Assembly (NCBI GenBank): GCA_025766275.1
Contig: JAFKAC010000014.1
Span: 992,001-1,056,000, forward strand
DNA length: 64,000 bases
Origin: Lactarius indigo
Taxonomy: Eukaryota > Basidiomycota > Agaricomycetes > Russulales > Russulaceae
Reading direction: 5' to 3'
The first letter of the stretch is position 1. Each line of letters starts with the position of its first letter. The notes below the pieces were generated by a model. That model saw only the letters and a program-made list of their open reading frames with translations, had not been told where the DNA came from and made no database searches. Both the position numbers and the translations under genes were made by a program. Below are positions 35,367 through 47,381 of this stretch, piece after piece.

Positions 35367-36734
35367 CTTTACTTACTTTTGCTCTTCAATACTACAGTTT
35401 TTATTCGGAAATTTATTATCTACAATCCCTACAATCAATCGTCATGGTCTCGGAAAATAGCGATGCTCCACTAGTAACATCGAGGACAAACCGTGAGAAA
35501 TTGATGCGAATAGTAGCCACCGCGTGGCTGGCTCACCACCTCGGGCTCGGATTCTCACGGACATCAATTCGCACTCATTCACCATCTCTCCTTCCCCTCC
35601 CGAACATGTTCTTCTTGCAAGCGGCTCGCAGCCCACTCGTAGACAGGCCCCGCGTCCCCGCGCGTCATCCCGTCTTTGTTCGCTGCCCTTGCCACTCTTC
35701 GTTCACCGCTCAACGCCCATATCGAACCCCACTCGTTTTGTCACCCTGACACCTCAGCCACGCCGTCCCCTTGTTAAGAGGCAAAGGTGCGGTCGTGTTT
35801 CTGTTGTCTTGATACTCACAGATCCTGTCGTAGTGCGCCTGCTGTCGTCGGCTTCGATGCCGGTACCTATTCGTCATATCTCACTGTCTCTGTCTCGGAT
35901 TCGGGGCTCTTTGTCTCGCTCGCCACTCGTACCTTATGCCCTCGATTCCCGGGTCTCGTATGTTCAATTACCTCCGTGCTCCCTCGACTGGCTTCCCCTA
36001 TGCCGCCCGTTTCCTTACCGTTAGCACGTAGCTACGGGTTTCCCTGTCTATATAACCCCCTTCCCTTTTACCGAATACACTAGCGTTCGTATCGCCAACT
36101 TTCCCCCTCTCCATCTCGTGCCAGTGCGACCCTCATTTCGGAGTCAGGCCCTACCGCAGGCACTCGCAATCATGACCACTCGTCACTATCTCTATCTCGC
36201 CGCCACGGACAGCGCCGTCTCGTCTCGTCTCGTTTCATTCTTTTCGTCTCGCTCGCTCTCGCACTCGTCGTCCCCCCTTTGCGGCTTTGTGAACCCCTCT
36301 CCCTGACCCCTGCGAGATCCCACTCATTTCGAACGCACACAGACTTGGCTCCGTACACCTGTATCTGTCACAGTGCGGCTGCCTCTACGAACGCTATCGC
36401 CCCCGGCACCACGCCGGCACCGACCTCGCAACCTGCTCGTGATCCATCCTGCATCATCCTTCTTCATCACCTTCCAGCAGCTCTTCAAGGTGCCCGCCCG
36501 TCAACCTTCCCTACAACAGCTTCAAAGCGTCCCTTCGCGACTGCCCCAATCCAGTGGCCTTCCATGACGCACTCTACACAATGCGTGACAAGGCCGAGGA
36601 CGGTCGCGTGTTCGAATTGATTGATGCCCGGCGAACGCCTCGAACGGTATTGTGGTCTGTTGCCAGCAACACGTGACTCAGTGCTGAATCACCCGACTCC
36701 GACCCCTTTTCGATCTGGCCTGGCACTCAAAGAG
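35367..36734. other. no recognisable gene
   Basis: Pyrimidine-rich sequence on the plus strand between the Crypton gene and the SMC4 relic. Long open frames such as 35524-36024 have biased composition and no recognisable domain. One Crypton end probably lies here, but these elements lack terminal inverted repeats and I cannot place it. Confidence 0.45.
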
Positions 36735-38920
36735 ATGGCAGCATACGAAAAGTGGGAAGCAGACCTGGAAGAGAAGCGTCGACACGCCTATAGAAGTGCC
36801 GAGAAGCTCAAGAAATTGTTGCGGGACGTACGGTTTTCAGTCCCGCGTGTCCGTCCCGCGTGTCGACCGTACCGGCTGACCGGTTTGTGTTGCAGGACGA
36901 GAACGCCCGTAACAACGCCCTTCGCTCCATCCAAGAAAACACTGCAGAGGTGAGGAACGAGAAGGAGAAAGCCGATCGTTATGAGAGAGAGTTGCAGCGG
37001 GAGGAAGAGGTACTTGAAGGCATCCGCGACAATCTCGAAGGTATCGATCTGCTTATTCTCGGACAGTCGCGCACTTACTGGGCCTGCAGATAAGACTCAG
37101 GTATTTCGTGATCAGATCGAGCAAAAACAGAAACAACTCCAGCCCTGGAAAGCGAAGATTGACCAAAAGCAAGCCGAGGTCGATGTCAAGACAAGTGAGT
37201 GTAACATGCTCGTCAAGAGGGCCGGAGCGGTCGAACAGGCCAGTGCGGAGGCACAAGAGGCGCTTGAAACAGTCAAGAGCGACCAGAAGGCCAAGGTGTG
37301 TTTCCTTGGTCTAGCCGTATTGTTCGCTCTGCTCTCTGACCAAGCTCCAAGATCGGAGAACTCGAAAACCTCAAGAATAATGGGCGGTCTCTTCGACGGC
37401 AGGCAAACGCTGTGAGGCAGAGAGTCCAGGTATGATCATTCAAGGGTTCATTACAAACGGCTAATACGAGGCTCGCCCCGCGTAGGACTTGATCATCCGC
37501 GTAGACCAGCACCGTGCTCAAGCATCCTCCACGAGGCGATGTGCCGAGGAGGCCAAAGCGTCACAAGCGGCCAGCACTTCACAGAACAAGGTCTTGGATA
37601 GTCTGACACGCTTAAGGAAGTCAGGTCGGGTCAGTGGATTTCGTGTAAGTACCACGTGAAAGTTTTTGGCGAACCTCACGTCACGGAGCAGGGTCGACTT
37701 GGAAGTCTCGGGACTATCCCTGACGAGTACAACGTGGCGATTACAGCCGCGTGTAGTTCCCTCAATGACATGGTCACGGACACAGTGCAGCAGGGTCAAG
37801 CCTGCATCGAGTACCTCCGAAAGCAAAACGTCGGACGCGCGAATTTCCTTGCGCTCGAGAAGACAGACGAGACGAACGGCATGAGGTCCATCCAGACTCC
37901 AGAGAACGTCCCACGTCTATTCGACCTCGTCGAGCCGAAGGAACCGCGGTTCGCTCATGCGTTCTACAAGGCATTGCGTGACACATTGGTCGCGCAGGAT
38001 CTCGTGCAAGCAAATCGCATAGCATCCGGTGCGCGCAGGTGGCGAGTTGTCACTCTCGCGGGAGAGCTCGTCGATTCGTGTGGCACGATGTCCGGGGACG
38101 CGGCACAACCCAGAGGTGGTGCCGATGCGCTTCCGCCTGACTTGCTGCGGAAGTACGAGCAGGAAAGCGAAACCGCTGCCTTGCAACTCACAGAGGTTAC
38201 GGAAGAGCTTCGGGCAGCTGAAGCGGAGCTAGAGGCTGTGGGGAAGTCTGTGTCGCAGGTCGACCTCGAGATTGACCTGGTCAATCTCGATATCCGAAAC
38301 GCCGGGAAGCGCGTCATAGAAGCTGAAAAGTGGGTCCGCGATCTCAAGTGAGCACCGCCTCACTCTCTGTTGTTCGCAGTATGCTAAGGCTGGAGCCAAC
38401 TTAGGACGCAGAGCAAGCCAGGCGTGGGTGATCTCTCTCGTGTCGCATTCCTAAAACGCGAGATTGCTACTGCCCAGAATGAGCTCAAAAGGTTGCAGTC
38501 GCCGTCAGGTACGATCGAAGAAGCGATCAAGGCCCTCGAGAGGAAGATTCTCGAGATCGGCGGTTCCCAGTTGCTTGCGCAGAGGTCAAAAGTTGATGAC
38601 CTGAAGCTACACATCGACATCGCAAACGAGGGGATCACCAGAGCAGAGGTAGCGACGGCTAAAGCAGAGAATGACTTGGCCAAGCTCGAGGGTTCCATTG
38701 CCAGTAACCAGCAAAGCTTGGAAGGCGTCGAAATCGAACTTGGGAAGCTAAGTGAGTCGCTGCAGGAAGCCGCAGATCATATCATGACGTGAAGGTCGAA
38801 GCACGGCATAAGCTAAGGTTAGAGAACCCATGACCCAGGGGGAGGACGACTCGGAGAACTTGAAGGCAGAGCTGGGTGACAAGACGGAGAACGTGGGGCG
38901 AATAGATCGTGTTGGATGTC
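36735..38920 (+). pseudogene. SMC4: condensin SMC4 relic: coiled coil and hinge only
   Basis: SMC4 is the ATPase core of condensin. Exons 36735-36827, 36896-37040, 37090-37295, 37352-37429, 37486-37644 and 37692 to about 38348 join in frame through good introns. They encode first coiled coil (KTQVFRDQIEQKQKQLQPW, AEEAKASQAASTSQNKVLDS), then the hinge (GRLGSLGTIPDEYNVAITAA, QACIEYLRKQNVGRANFL, TPENVPRLFDLVEPKEPRFA, RWRVVTLAGELVD). The second coiled coil is broken: a base seems missing at the donor after RDLK, another before SKPGVGDLSRVAFLKREI, and several frame changes follow 38790 (DDSENLKAELGDK). Neither ATPase head is present: no Walker A precedes and no signature or Walker B motif follows. 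This is a decayed internal fragment. Confidence 0.8.
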
Positions 38921-39346
38921 ATGTATAGTATCTTCTCCCGGAGTCGGATGTCTTCGATTCGAGACCTGATCCGAGATGGTTGTCAAATCACGCAAGACGA
39001 GAATGAGAATGAGAAGGGGGGAATCGACTATGACATTGAGAGCGCGAACACGACAGACAGCCTTCATACAAAACGATCAGTACCTAAGCCAAACGAATCG
39101 AAATGCGACCAAGTCGAAATATGTGAGGCAAATGCCGTAGTGGGAGGAAAGTAAACGAAGTTGTGGACGAGACGAGGGTTGACAGATGAAAATACGAGGC
39201 CGACGCGAGGAGAAAATGGCATAGGTAAAGTAAGGGAGTTGGTAAGCAAAGGCGTATGGCCGAATGATAGGCTGGCCTTACAGCGCGCGGGGGATCTGCC
39301 ACTCTTCGGCATTGCCATTGCGAGCCGCCTTTGCCAGCGGCAGCGC

Positions 39347-41155
39347 TCACTGCTTACCTCTTGACAACTTTGTGCGTTTCGCCTCGAGCTTAGCTTCATA
39401 CCGCTCAACAAGACCCGGGAGCGCAGGACGGACCATACATGCCGGCATCCACATACGCAAGTGGCTGTCTGGCTCCAGTGGGTAGCCCGCACCACGCTTC
39501 CTTTTCCTTGTGCCCGTGTCCCCATCGTCGGGATCTCCGCCACTATCTTCAGATGCCGAGGGGAGTACGTCGTACGTTGTGTCCGCGGGCTTTCGGAGCT
39601 CTTGAATCCCCGCACGGGCAAGGTACACAAGCCGCGCGGGCGCGACCTCGAGACGATACTCCAAGATGCCGTCTGTGTAGGCGTGCATCCGCGAGCTATG
39701 AATTTTTAAAATAAGTCCCCGCAATCCACCAGCGTCACCGTCTCCTGTGTCGTGCGCACCGGGACCCAAAGAAGAGAGCGCCAGCCGCTTCGACGGAGCC
39801 GCCTGAAGCGGTCCTCTCTCCTTCCCGCCAGGCACGCCACGGGATTCTAGCACGTCGGCAGTTGCCACTGCTGCTGCTTCCAACGCAGAGCGCCGCAGAG
39901 CACTAAGCACGATACTTGGCCACAAGATGGTACGAAAGCGCTTTATGATGATGTCTTTGAGCCCCCACTCAAAGCGCAACTCACAAAGGTGCGCGAGTTT
40001 CCCTAGATCCGGTTCGCGCTCCCACCGGGGCGGTGTGTGTGTGTGGCACGCGCTGGCGTCCGTTGCGCTGATGATCGGATTGGTGTACGAGAGCAGGACG
40101 TCGACGTCAGGAAATGTGTCCGGCACGGCCTTGGCCAGAGAGGGCTTCTTCGAGCCGAGGTGTCCACGCGAATTGGTGCGTAACTCGCTGCGCAGGTCCC
40201 TGCACCACGTGATGAGGAAATCGAGGAGCTCGTCACGGGTCAGAGACTGAGCGGCCTTGAGGAGCTCATCTCCGAACCCACACTTTGCAAGCCCATGGGC
40301 AGTCCCAGGCCCACAGCGGGGAAGACCGGTATGGTAATCGCCACCGGAGAGCAGACCGATGAGGATGAGTCCACCTCTGGTCAGCTGGACGGATGGGTGC
40401 ATGAGGATTTCGGCCGATGTGTAGACTGTGGAGTGGTTGTCGTCCACACGACCATCCGCGTTCTTCATGGTGTGCTTGCTGTTTCCTGAGAGGTTGACGC
40501 TTGTGCTAGATCGGGAGGGTGAGAGAGGCAATTTGCGTGGCAGTGTTAGCTAGGGCGCACCTGCGAATGACCGTCTTAGCACCGAATAGGAAGTTATCGA
40601 CGTCATCTGATAAGACCGCGTCGATAACCCCTATACTATTTAGGTGAGCCAATTCTGCTTCCGCCTCGCCAGGGGCCTTCAGGGGGGCTCCTCAGTTAGC
40701 AGAACGCAAACCCATAAAGAAAAATATGAACGCACCATTCTCCATTCGAATCCAAATGCTTCGATGAATTCCTTCATACTGTCGACGAGCCAGTGCTTTC
40801 CCTTAGAGATTCTCTTTCCACGCTTGACCTTGGGGCGTTTGGGACCGTCGAAGATGAAAAGTGGAAGGAATGGTGCACTCGCAAGCCTGGCACAGCGGAA
40901 GAACAGTGTGCGAAGTTCGGGGTTCTCTCCCTCTCTTCCATACGCAGCGTGAAAAAACCAGATGGACGCATCAACGCCGATGCGAAGACCGCGAAAATTG
41001 GCAGGATTGGCCTCGAAACCATCAACGACGGCGATGTGGGTAAGAGACCGCAGTTTCCCGGAAGGCCTGAGAATCTGAGCTGTGTTAGAGGGTCCACTTG
41101 GATGAGTGAGCAATTACTTGAGCGTACTTACATCCCAAAGGCCAGTCACTCCCAT
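39347..41155 (-). CDS. Rad2/XPG-family structure-specific nuclease (GEN1/Yen1-like)
   Basis: A 545-residue protein from four exons: 41155-41132, 41074-40736, 40676-40561 and 40505-39347. The first exon is only 8 codons (MGVTGLWD), the family's N-terminal signature, which fixes the start. The N domain has Asp43 (IGVDASIWFFHAAYG) and Asp84 (FIFDGPKRPKVKRG); the I domain has Glu125 and Glu127 (APGEAEAELAHL) and Asp146/Asp148 (SDDVDNFLFG); Asp216 lies in LLSGGDYHTG, followed by a helix-hairpin-helix-like region. These are the metal-binding acids of FEN1/XPG enzymes, which cut branched DNA. The long C-terminal part (EYRLEVAPARLV, LRMWMPACMV) fits the fungal GEN1-like group. It is the best-preserved host gene here. 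Confidence 0.85.
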
Positions 41156-41424
41156 TTGTGCAATAACAAGACTATTCCCGCTAAGTCCCCTATATTTCCG
41201 CGATTTTCCTGCACGGGTCGAGTCACGTGATAGAACACGGGATCGAGCACCGAAGCGCAAAAAAGGGGAAGCGAACAGAGAGCACGCAGAATGTGTGCAC
41301 ACCGGAACAACACATGCACACCAGAATGGAAGAAATGACGGGGGAGTGTAAGTGGCGGAAAAGTAAAAAGAAAGGAGGGGAGGACAACTGTCAAGTCAGT
41401 CGTAGTGAACAACGGAGCACAGGC

Positions 41425-41600
41425 CCGTGACATACCAGGTTAACCCCTCGCCATTGTATGACGACTTTTTCCCAGCGGGAAAAAAGAAGAGCAAGTAGAG
41501 GCTGGCGATGTCACGGTTGTCCATGCCGACCACGCCCTGTTCGACGAAGTACTTCACCGTGAAGGCGACACCCACCCGCGTCGTTTGAGACAGATGCGAT
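41425..41600 (-). other. open stretch of unknown origin
   Basis: Directly after the HSP70 piece the minus strand is open for about 55 codons with GVAFTVKYFVEQGVVGMDN and DIASLYLLFFFPAGKKSS. It looks protein-like but I do not recognise the family. It may be a fragment of another gene joined to the HSP70 relic. Confidence 0.3.
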
Positions 41601-41639
41601 TAGCCGCAAATATAGACGAAGAACACGGTGCGCACAAAT

Positions 41640-42420
41640 AGTAGGTCTACGCGACAAAGTCGAGGATGCAGTAGTACCGCTTGCGTTCGTTGACTTGACC
41701 CTCGAACACGTCCTTTTGCATCTCCAGGATGGAAATATCAAAGGTACCACCACCAAGATTGTAGACAGCGATAACAGTCGTCGGCGAGGTCAAGTCCATA
41801 GTCAAGAGTTGCGGCAGTAGGCTCATTGATTACGCGAAGGACTCAAGGCCCGGCATCCTTCAATGCCTGACGTTGTCACGCTGAGCATGCGGGGACGGTG
41901 ATGACAGGCTTGGCTATGGTTTAGAATTTACTCCATTGACGACAGCTCTTCGGCAAACTATGGAGCGCAAGCTCAAGAGAAATCACATAAGCGCCGATGA
42001 CTCACCTTGCTGTGGAACTCTACTTTCACTGCTGCCCGCCCCGCCCATTAGGCTCGGAGACAACTTTGAATTGCCTGACAGAAGGACGGCATAAACACAT
42101 ACGCTCTCAAAAAAAAAACTGAAAGTCTTCGTATCAGTGCCTCATATCATCCTTCACTTCTTCGTCACCGAACTGACGGCCGATCAACCGCTTGAATGTG
42201 AACACACGTTTTGCGAGTTGACGACTGCCTGTCGCTTAGCGGTCAACCAAACGCTCACCGTCTTTGTGAACACAACGACGGAAGGTGTTATCCGTGCGCC
42301 TTCCGAGTTCTTGGTGAGTCGAGAGGTCTTGCCCTCCATGACAGCGACGCAAGAGTTGGTCGTCCCCAAGTCAATACCTACAACCGGACCTAAGAAGTGT
42401 GAATAATCGGGACGCATACA
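41640..42420 (-). pseudogene. mitochondrial-type HSP70 relic, ATPase-domain piece
   Basis: The minus strand starts with [20 protein letters not shown], then TPSVVVFTK and [11 protein letters not shown], the first phosphate-binding region of DnaK-type HSP70. An extra TG dinucleotide after AACG shifts the frame; the next frame reads [20 protein letters not shown] and then stops. Further pieces are [23 protein letters not shown] and [17 protein letters not shown], again in different frames with stops. The last readable part ends near 41640. The rest of HSP70 lies on the other strand at 46555. Confidence 0.8.
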
Positions 42421-45400
42421 ACGACACGTTTACATACCTGAGACCTCAGAGTTATGCTCCTCGCAATTAAGGCAATTGAGGAACGGGGAAGTCCCAAAAA
42501 ATGTGAGGAGAATGTGTTGACAGAGCATCTATGTGGATCTACAACATAGCTGCCTGAGTGCAGTGGAGGGAGCAGGATTACAGCTAATACGGGGGACGAC
42601 TCACCACGAACATGGCCATCCATAAAACCACAACCGAGAACCGATAAGCGGCGGTTCCTTCCGACTCAATTGACAGGACACATCAAGGAGAATTGATTGA
42701 AAAAATGATTTTAATAAAGCCATCAGATCTTGGCTGCTGGCGAGTCGATGTGAGCGTGTGAGAGGAGCTAGTGCCGCCAACCGCCCACGAAACTGTGGCG
42801 ATATAAGATATAAGTTTGGGTAAAGATGATAACCAGTCGCCGTGTTTGACCGACTGGGGTGTTAGATCGCCGAACAAGGGAACTAATACCATGAAGGAGT
42901 AAACTGAAGGACGTAAACTGAAGGGCATACAGATGAACCGCTCGGTTCGAGGAGTCGGACTCGGGAAGCTTTCAATTGAACCATTGGGTACCTGGCGTAA
43001 CAGTTGTGCAATGCTCACCTCTGAGCCGTTCTACTTCCTTCACAACCAGGCTGCCTCAGACTACAGTAGATGTTCCATAGTGCGAAAGGCTAACTACACG
43101 TACTGTAGAGCTAATGAACTCAAGGCGCTGAGTAAACCGATAGCGTGAAAGTGTTTGAATCAGTTTGATGGGCTTTACGTATGAATAATCACTTCGGCTA
43201 CTATCCACGCTCGCTCCCTGGATCTTAGCAAGTGTCTGACGTCTAACTCTTTGCTATTCCAGTCCTTAGTGCATGCGTGCTGTAACTGCTGTCCATATCG
43301 ATCCGAAGATCCGGTTCCCTCGTCTTTCCTGTCCCCAAACGTCTTGCTATTCGCACCTTCATAGGACAGGGCCTAAGCGAGCCAAACATGTGAATGCCTC
43401 CGAATAATCAAAACTTTAATTTCCGTGCTAATCAAGTTTCGGGCCTCAGTTTTACTTGCGACTTTGATGGCTGTTCGCCCCACCTAGAACTACTAGTGTG
43501 GTAGTACCTATGCAAAAATTGACTTTTTATTTTCTGTAGCTTCAACAACTATCGTAGCTAATTCATATTGTACACACTAATAGAAGAATGGATATCCTAT
43601 TCAATGCCATTACTTTTCACAACTCCCCTCTCTTCCTTGTTGCACTGTGGTTGAAATTCTCCATAGATTTTTATTTTTTGTTGTGATATCATATAGAGTA
43701 TATCATATCATATCTATAGATCCTACTATACCTACTGTATTTTTTTGGAGCAGAAAGGACCATGGGAAGAGGGTGATCGAGGCACCCCTGACAACAACTT
43801 GGGAGACACGCGGGAGACACGCCGAGCGCCTGAGCGTCACCTCCACGCGACGACGGTCAGATGACAGTCGGAGGCCAAATGTGTGAGAAAAAAATAAAAT
43901 TCGCGTTAGTCAACAAGTCACAGCCCGTCACACAACCCAACCAACCTTGTCCAACCTCGCCATCCTCAGACCCAGAGCATGTCGTCCCCTCCTCACGGGC
44001 GCCCTCACCTCTGATCTCACCCCCACGTTTGCCAACGGAGGTGTTTTATTGCACCGCTCTGAGTATAACAACAATGATACAACGTTTGCAAGTTTTTAGG
44101 TCTAACTCATACCCACCTTTCAATGTGCTCTAGGAGATTGGCCAGGGGCCAGATCTATGTTGCTCCTTCCACCTTACCTGATTGAAGCGTAATTCCCTGC
44201 ACCTTGAGAAACGCTTGGTCAAACAGAGGGTTGAAGAGCACGAGATCACCCTTTAAGTAAGTACTCAAAGAGCGGATGTCCGATATGGAAGAGAACATAA
44301 CAAGTTTTAGAATGAGGTCTGGGTGATTGCTGCTCATACCTATTACTATGTGCTATCGTTGTGTAAGCAAATTTCAAGTTATCGTCCTTATTTTTCCGGT
44401 TAACGTCTTTTTTTAGAGTCCTGAAACATCTATGTCGATAATCGTCACAATGTAGGTAATTCGATATGTGCGTTCGACGTCTGAGTCACGGCGCATATGC
44501 CAAAGACATTACACACCTATACCACCACGCGCGATGGATTGTTCACAGTAAGTGCCGAATTGGTTGGAGGTTCCCTCGTCCGAGTGCGCAAGATAACGCC
44601 GGTGTGATATCGAACGGACGGACGGCCTGGTATTGCTCGCGTTGTCGCCTGGGATCGATTACTCCCTTGATCGCCTCGCGCATTCGCCCGAGTACGCACG
44701 ATAATATCGCATATTTGCCGCGAAAGCACAGCCGCTCAAACACGCGTTCACACAGTACACACCGAGTTCGCGCCGAAAACGAGGAAGCAAGTGATAGATT
44801 TTTTATGTACATTACGACGCTAACTGACCCTCTCTCTCCAGCTAAACTTGCTCGGCTTCTTCGCCTTGGCCGGCGGCCGTGCCGCGAGGGAGCGCGAGTC
44901 GCACTGCCAAGTCGATGACCTCTTCTGCACCAGACAGGATCCTGATATGCGCCGATACGGCGACTTCTGCGCGCAGAGCCCTGCGTCGCATCTATCGAAC
45001 GGTCAGCGCGGCGTTCGATCGGTGAATCGGCGACTTACCCAACCCCCTACTGGCTCGATGGCCACCCTGCGCACCCAACCCCAAGCGAGTCGAACGACCG
45101 AGCGAAGGTAATCAAAGAACATCTAAAAACCGTGAGTCAACGCTTTATAACATGTCATGAGGACTTACTGTGTGATAGTGTGTGTGCGTGTGATAGTGTG
45201 TGTGCGCGCGAAGAGATGAGCAAGACGATGAAAGATGTTGGAAACGGCGTTGACGCGCGGCGCGGGAACGAGCGCCGGCGTCGCTTCACGTTAGCCGCAG
45301 CGTCGGGACTTATCTTTCCACACGGCCAGAACGCGACCATCTCGAATACACGTTTCTTGTCTGCGCACAGTGTACTGTAGTGTATTATTGGATCAATAAT

Positions 45401-46098
45401 AATTGTATTTATCTACATCTGTCAATTTTTTACTTGAATTTCTTGTCATTATTGACGAATGAGAATCTAGGAATTATGATAGTTAAGTCGATTTTTTTTT
45501 ATCGGACCGGCCGGACCGACAATGCGGGGAACTTACACACGGTAGTGATAGTTCCGTTTTCCGTTGTTTGTTCCGTGTCACGTCACGGTCATCGGCCACG
45601 TGCAAGGTAATCAGGGGTCCGTGCGGCGTCAGGGTCTATTGGGCCAGTCGCCCATGTCGGCGTGTCGGGGGTGTCCTGACACCCTCCTGTCCCGTGGTCC
45701 GGGAACTCATTAAGGTGCGCACAATACGATTCCTCTGCGGCATCACCTCTTTTTCTCGTCGTACTGGTCCATACTTCTGACTTGGCGTTTCAACATCGCG
45801 TACTCGGTACCAAACCACTCCCTCTTCGCTTCGACGTTTCACTCCCGAGTCCGGACGACCCCTCCACTCCACCGTTGATGCCCGACATACCTTTACTGCT
45901 CCGCACCACGCACGACATCACGTGCAACAATTGCGCTGCCACTTTTAACCGCATCGTGTGTTGCGATGGCCCGAACGGTCTCGGATATCGGACTTCGACG
46001 ACACATCACCTTTCCTTTTCATAGGCCGCATGCTGTCAGGTTATGTTTTATAAGAATCTAGGGTACACAGTTACAAATGATGAATACACGCTAGACAC
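42421..46098. other. long stretch without recognisable genes
   Basis: About 3.7 kb. It contains AT-rich sequence (43480-43760), a pyrimidine-rich block, and a 20-bp dinucleotide-rich duplication with GTGTGATAGTGTGTGTGCG near 45171-45210. Open frames are short and overlap on both strands. I see no domain, tRNA or rRNA. Confidence 0.5.
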
Positions 46099-46099
46099 A

Positions 46100-46488
46100 A
46101 AATAAGGAACAGAAAGAAGATAGATACGAGACAACTGAGGCCGAGTGCGAATAGATAGTCGAGACAAGAGGAAAAAGTCCATATTGCAGAGATAGAGATT
46201 CGGCATCACCATGGATCCAACCAGAGCCAAATAAGGAACAGAAAGAAGATAGATACGAGACAACCTGAGGCCGAGTGCGAATAGATAGTCGAGACAAGAG
46301 GAAAAAGTCCATATTGCAGAGATAGAGATTCAGCGTCACCATGGATCCAACCAGAGCCAAATAAGGAACAGAAAGAAGATAGATACGAGACAACCGAGGC
46401 CGAGTGCGAATAGATAGTCGAGACAAGAGGAAAAAGTCAATATTGCAGAGATAGAGATTCGGCATCACCACGGATCCAACCAGAGCCA
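46100..46488. repeat. ~130-bp tandem repeat, three copies
   Basis: Copies begin at 46100, 46229 and 46359 with AAATAAGGAACAGAAAGAAG and end with GATCCAACCAGAGCC. The copies differ by only a few bases, so they are recent or homogenised. The repeat keeps a minus-strand frame open for 145 codons, which is a by-product. It lies next to the HSP70 piece at 46555. Confidence 0.9.
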
Positions 46489-46554
46489 GGCCCTCCGTCC
46501 ATTCCACGCAAATCCATTTCATGCCCATAAAATCCCGCCCTCGCTCGCGTCTTC

Positions 46555-47090
46555 ATTTCATCGGGTCCCAGTGGACCTCAGCACATCAACGAGAAACTCA
46601 TGCCATCCCAATTTGCGTCCTTTACTGTCCCCTTCATTCCGCGCGCTGTTGACCCTCGTAAGAAAGCGCTCAATGACGCTGGCGTGAAGGCATAGGAGAT
46701 CAACGAGGTTATTCTAGTCGGCGATGACACGTATGCCACGGGTCGTTGACACGGTCAAACCCATTTTCGCAACGTCACGGACATTCTTCTCCTTAACAGT
46801 CACTCTATTCTCGTTACGTGTCTTAGTCTCTCCAGCGCAGACGATGTATTGACGAGTTCACAGGCACCGAGACGCTCAGCGGTATCACGACCGAGCTCAT
46901 TCCGCGAGACACCACCACTCCCACGAAGAATTTGCAAGTCTTTTCGACCGCTGCAGGGACAAACTGCCATCGAGGTAAAGATAAAAAATGAAATAGAAAA
47001 ACCATGACGAGCGTGAGCTTGTGGGTGACAACAAGCTACTCGGTAATCTCGACCTTGTTGGCATCCCCCCAAAGGGCGTACAACAGTAAT
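46555..47090 (+). pseudogene. mitochondrial-type HSP70 relic, substrate-binding piece
   Basis: The plus strand reads SGPQHINEKLMPSQFASF, PRAVDPRKKALNDAGVKA, a stop, then EINEVILVGDD, NVTDILLL, ETLSGITTELIPRD, TTTPTKNLQVFSTAAG, and after frame changes ERELVGDNKLLGNLDLVGIP and a stop. This is the end of the ATPase domain and the start of the substrate-binding domain of mitochondrial HSP70. It continues, on the opposite strand, roughly where the 41640-42420 piece ends. Stops and frameshifts make it a pseudogene. Confidence 0.8.
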
Positions 47091-47381
47091 AGCAGGTAAA
47101 TACGTAAGTCAGACAGGATGTTCATCCCTCCAGGTTTTAAGCCATTGGAGCAGCTTTGTACGGCCCTCAGGTACCCCGGCGGTAGAAGTGATTTTGTCGA
47201 TAAACGGCTGAGAACGATGGGTACCTCCTTCGCCGTACGTTTGCACGATTTTCACTGCATCGTTTGCTTCGGAAAGCCAAGTTTTGCCAACGCCGAGGGC
47301 CGTAGATACTTCAAGCTTTGAGATCTTCCGGTATTCACCATCCTGCGAACCGGATCAGATGAGGGTGAGACAGCAAAGTCG

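Noticed and set aside
35524..36620. Open frames of 60-166 codons downstream of the Crypton gene
   Set aside because: Composition is pyrimidine-driven, rich in Ser/Pro/Arg, with no domain and no consistent introns.
43861..44133. Possible F-box start (LPTEVFY) in a plus-strand frame
   Set aside because: Only a few residues match and no further F-box or repeat sequence follows.
46048..46528. Minus-strand frame of 145 codons with repeated LLSVPYLALVGS segments
   Set aside because: It is a translation of the 130-bp tandem repeat; the period is not a multiple of three throughout, and no splice or start context supports a gene.
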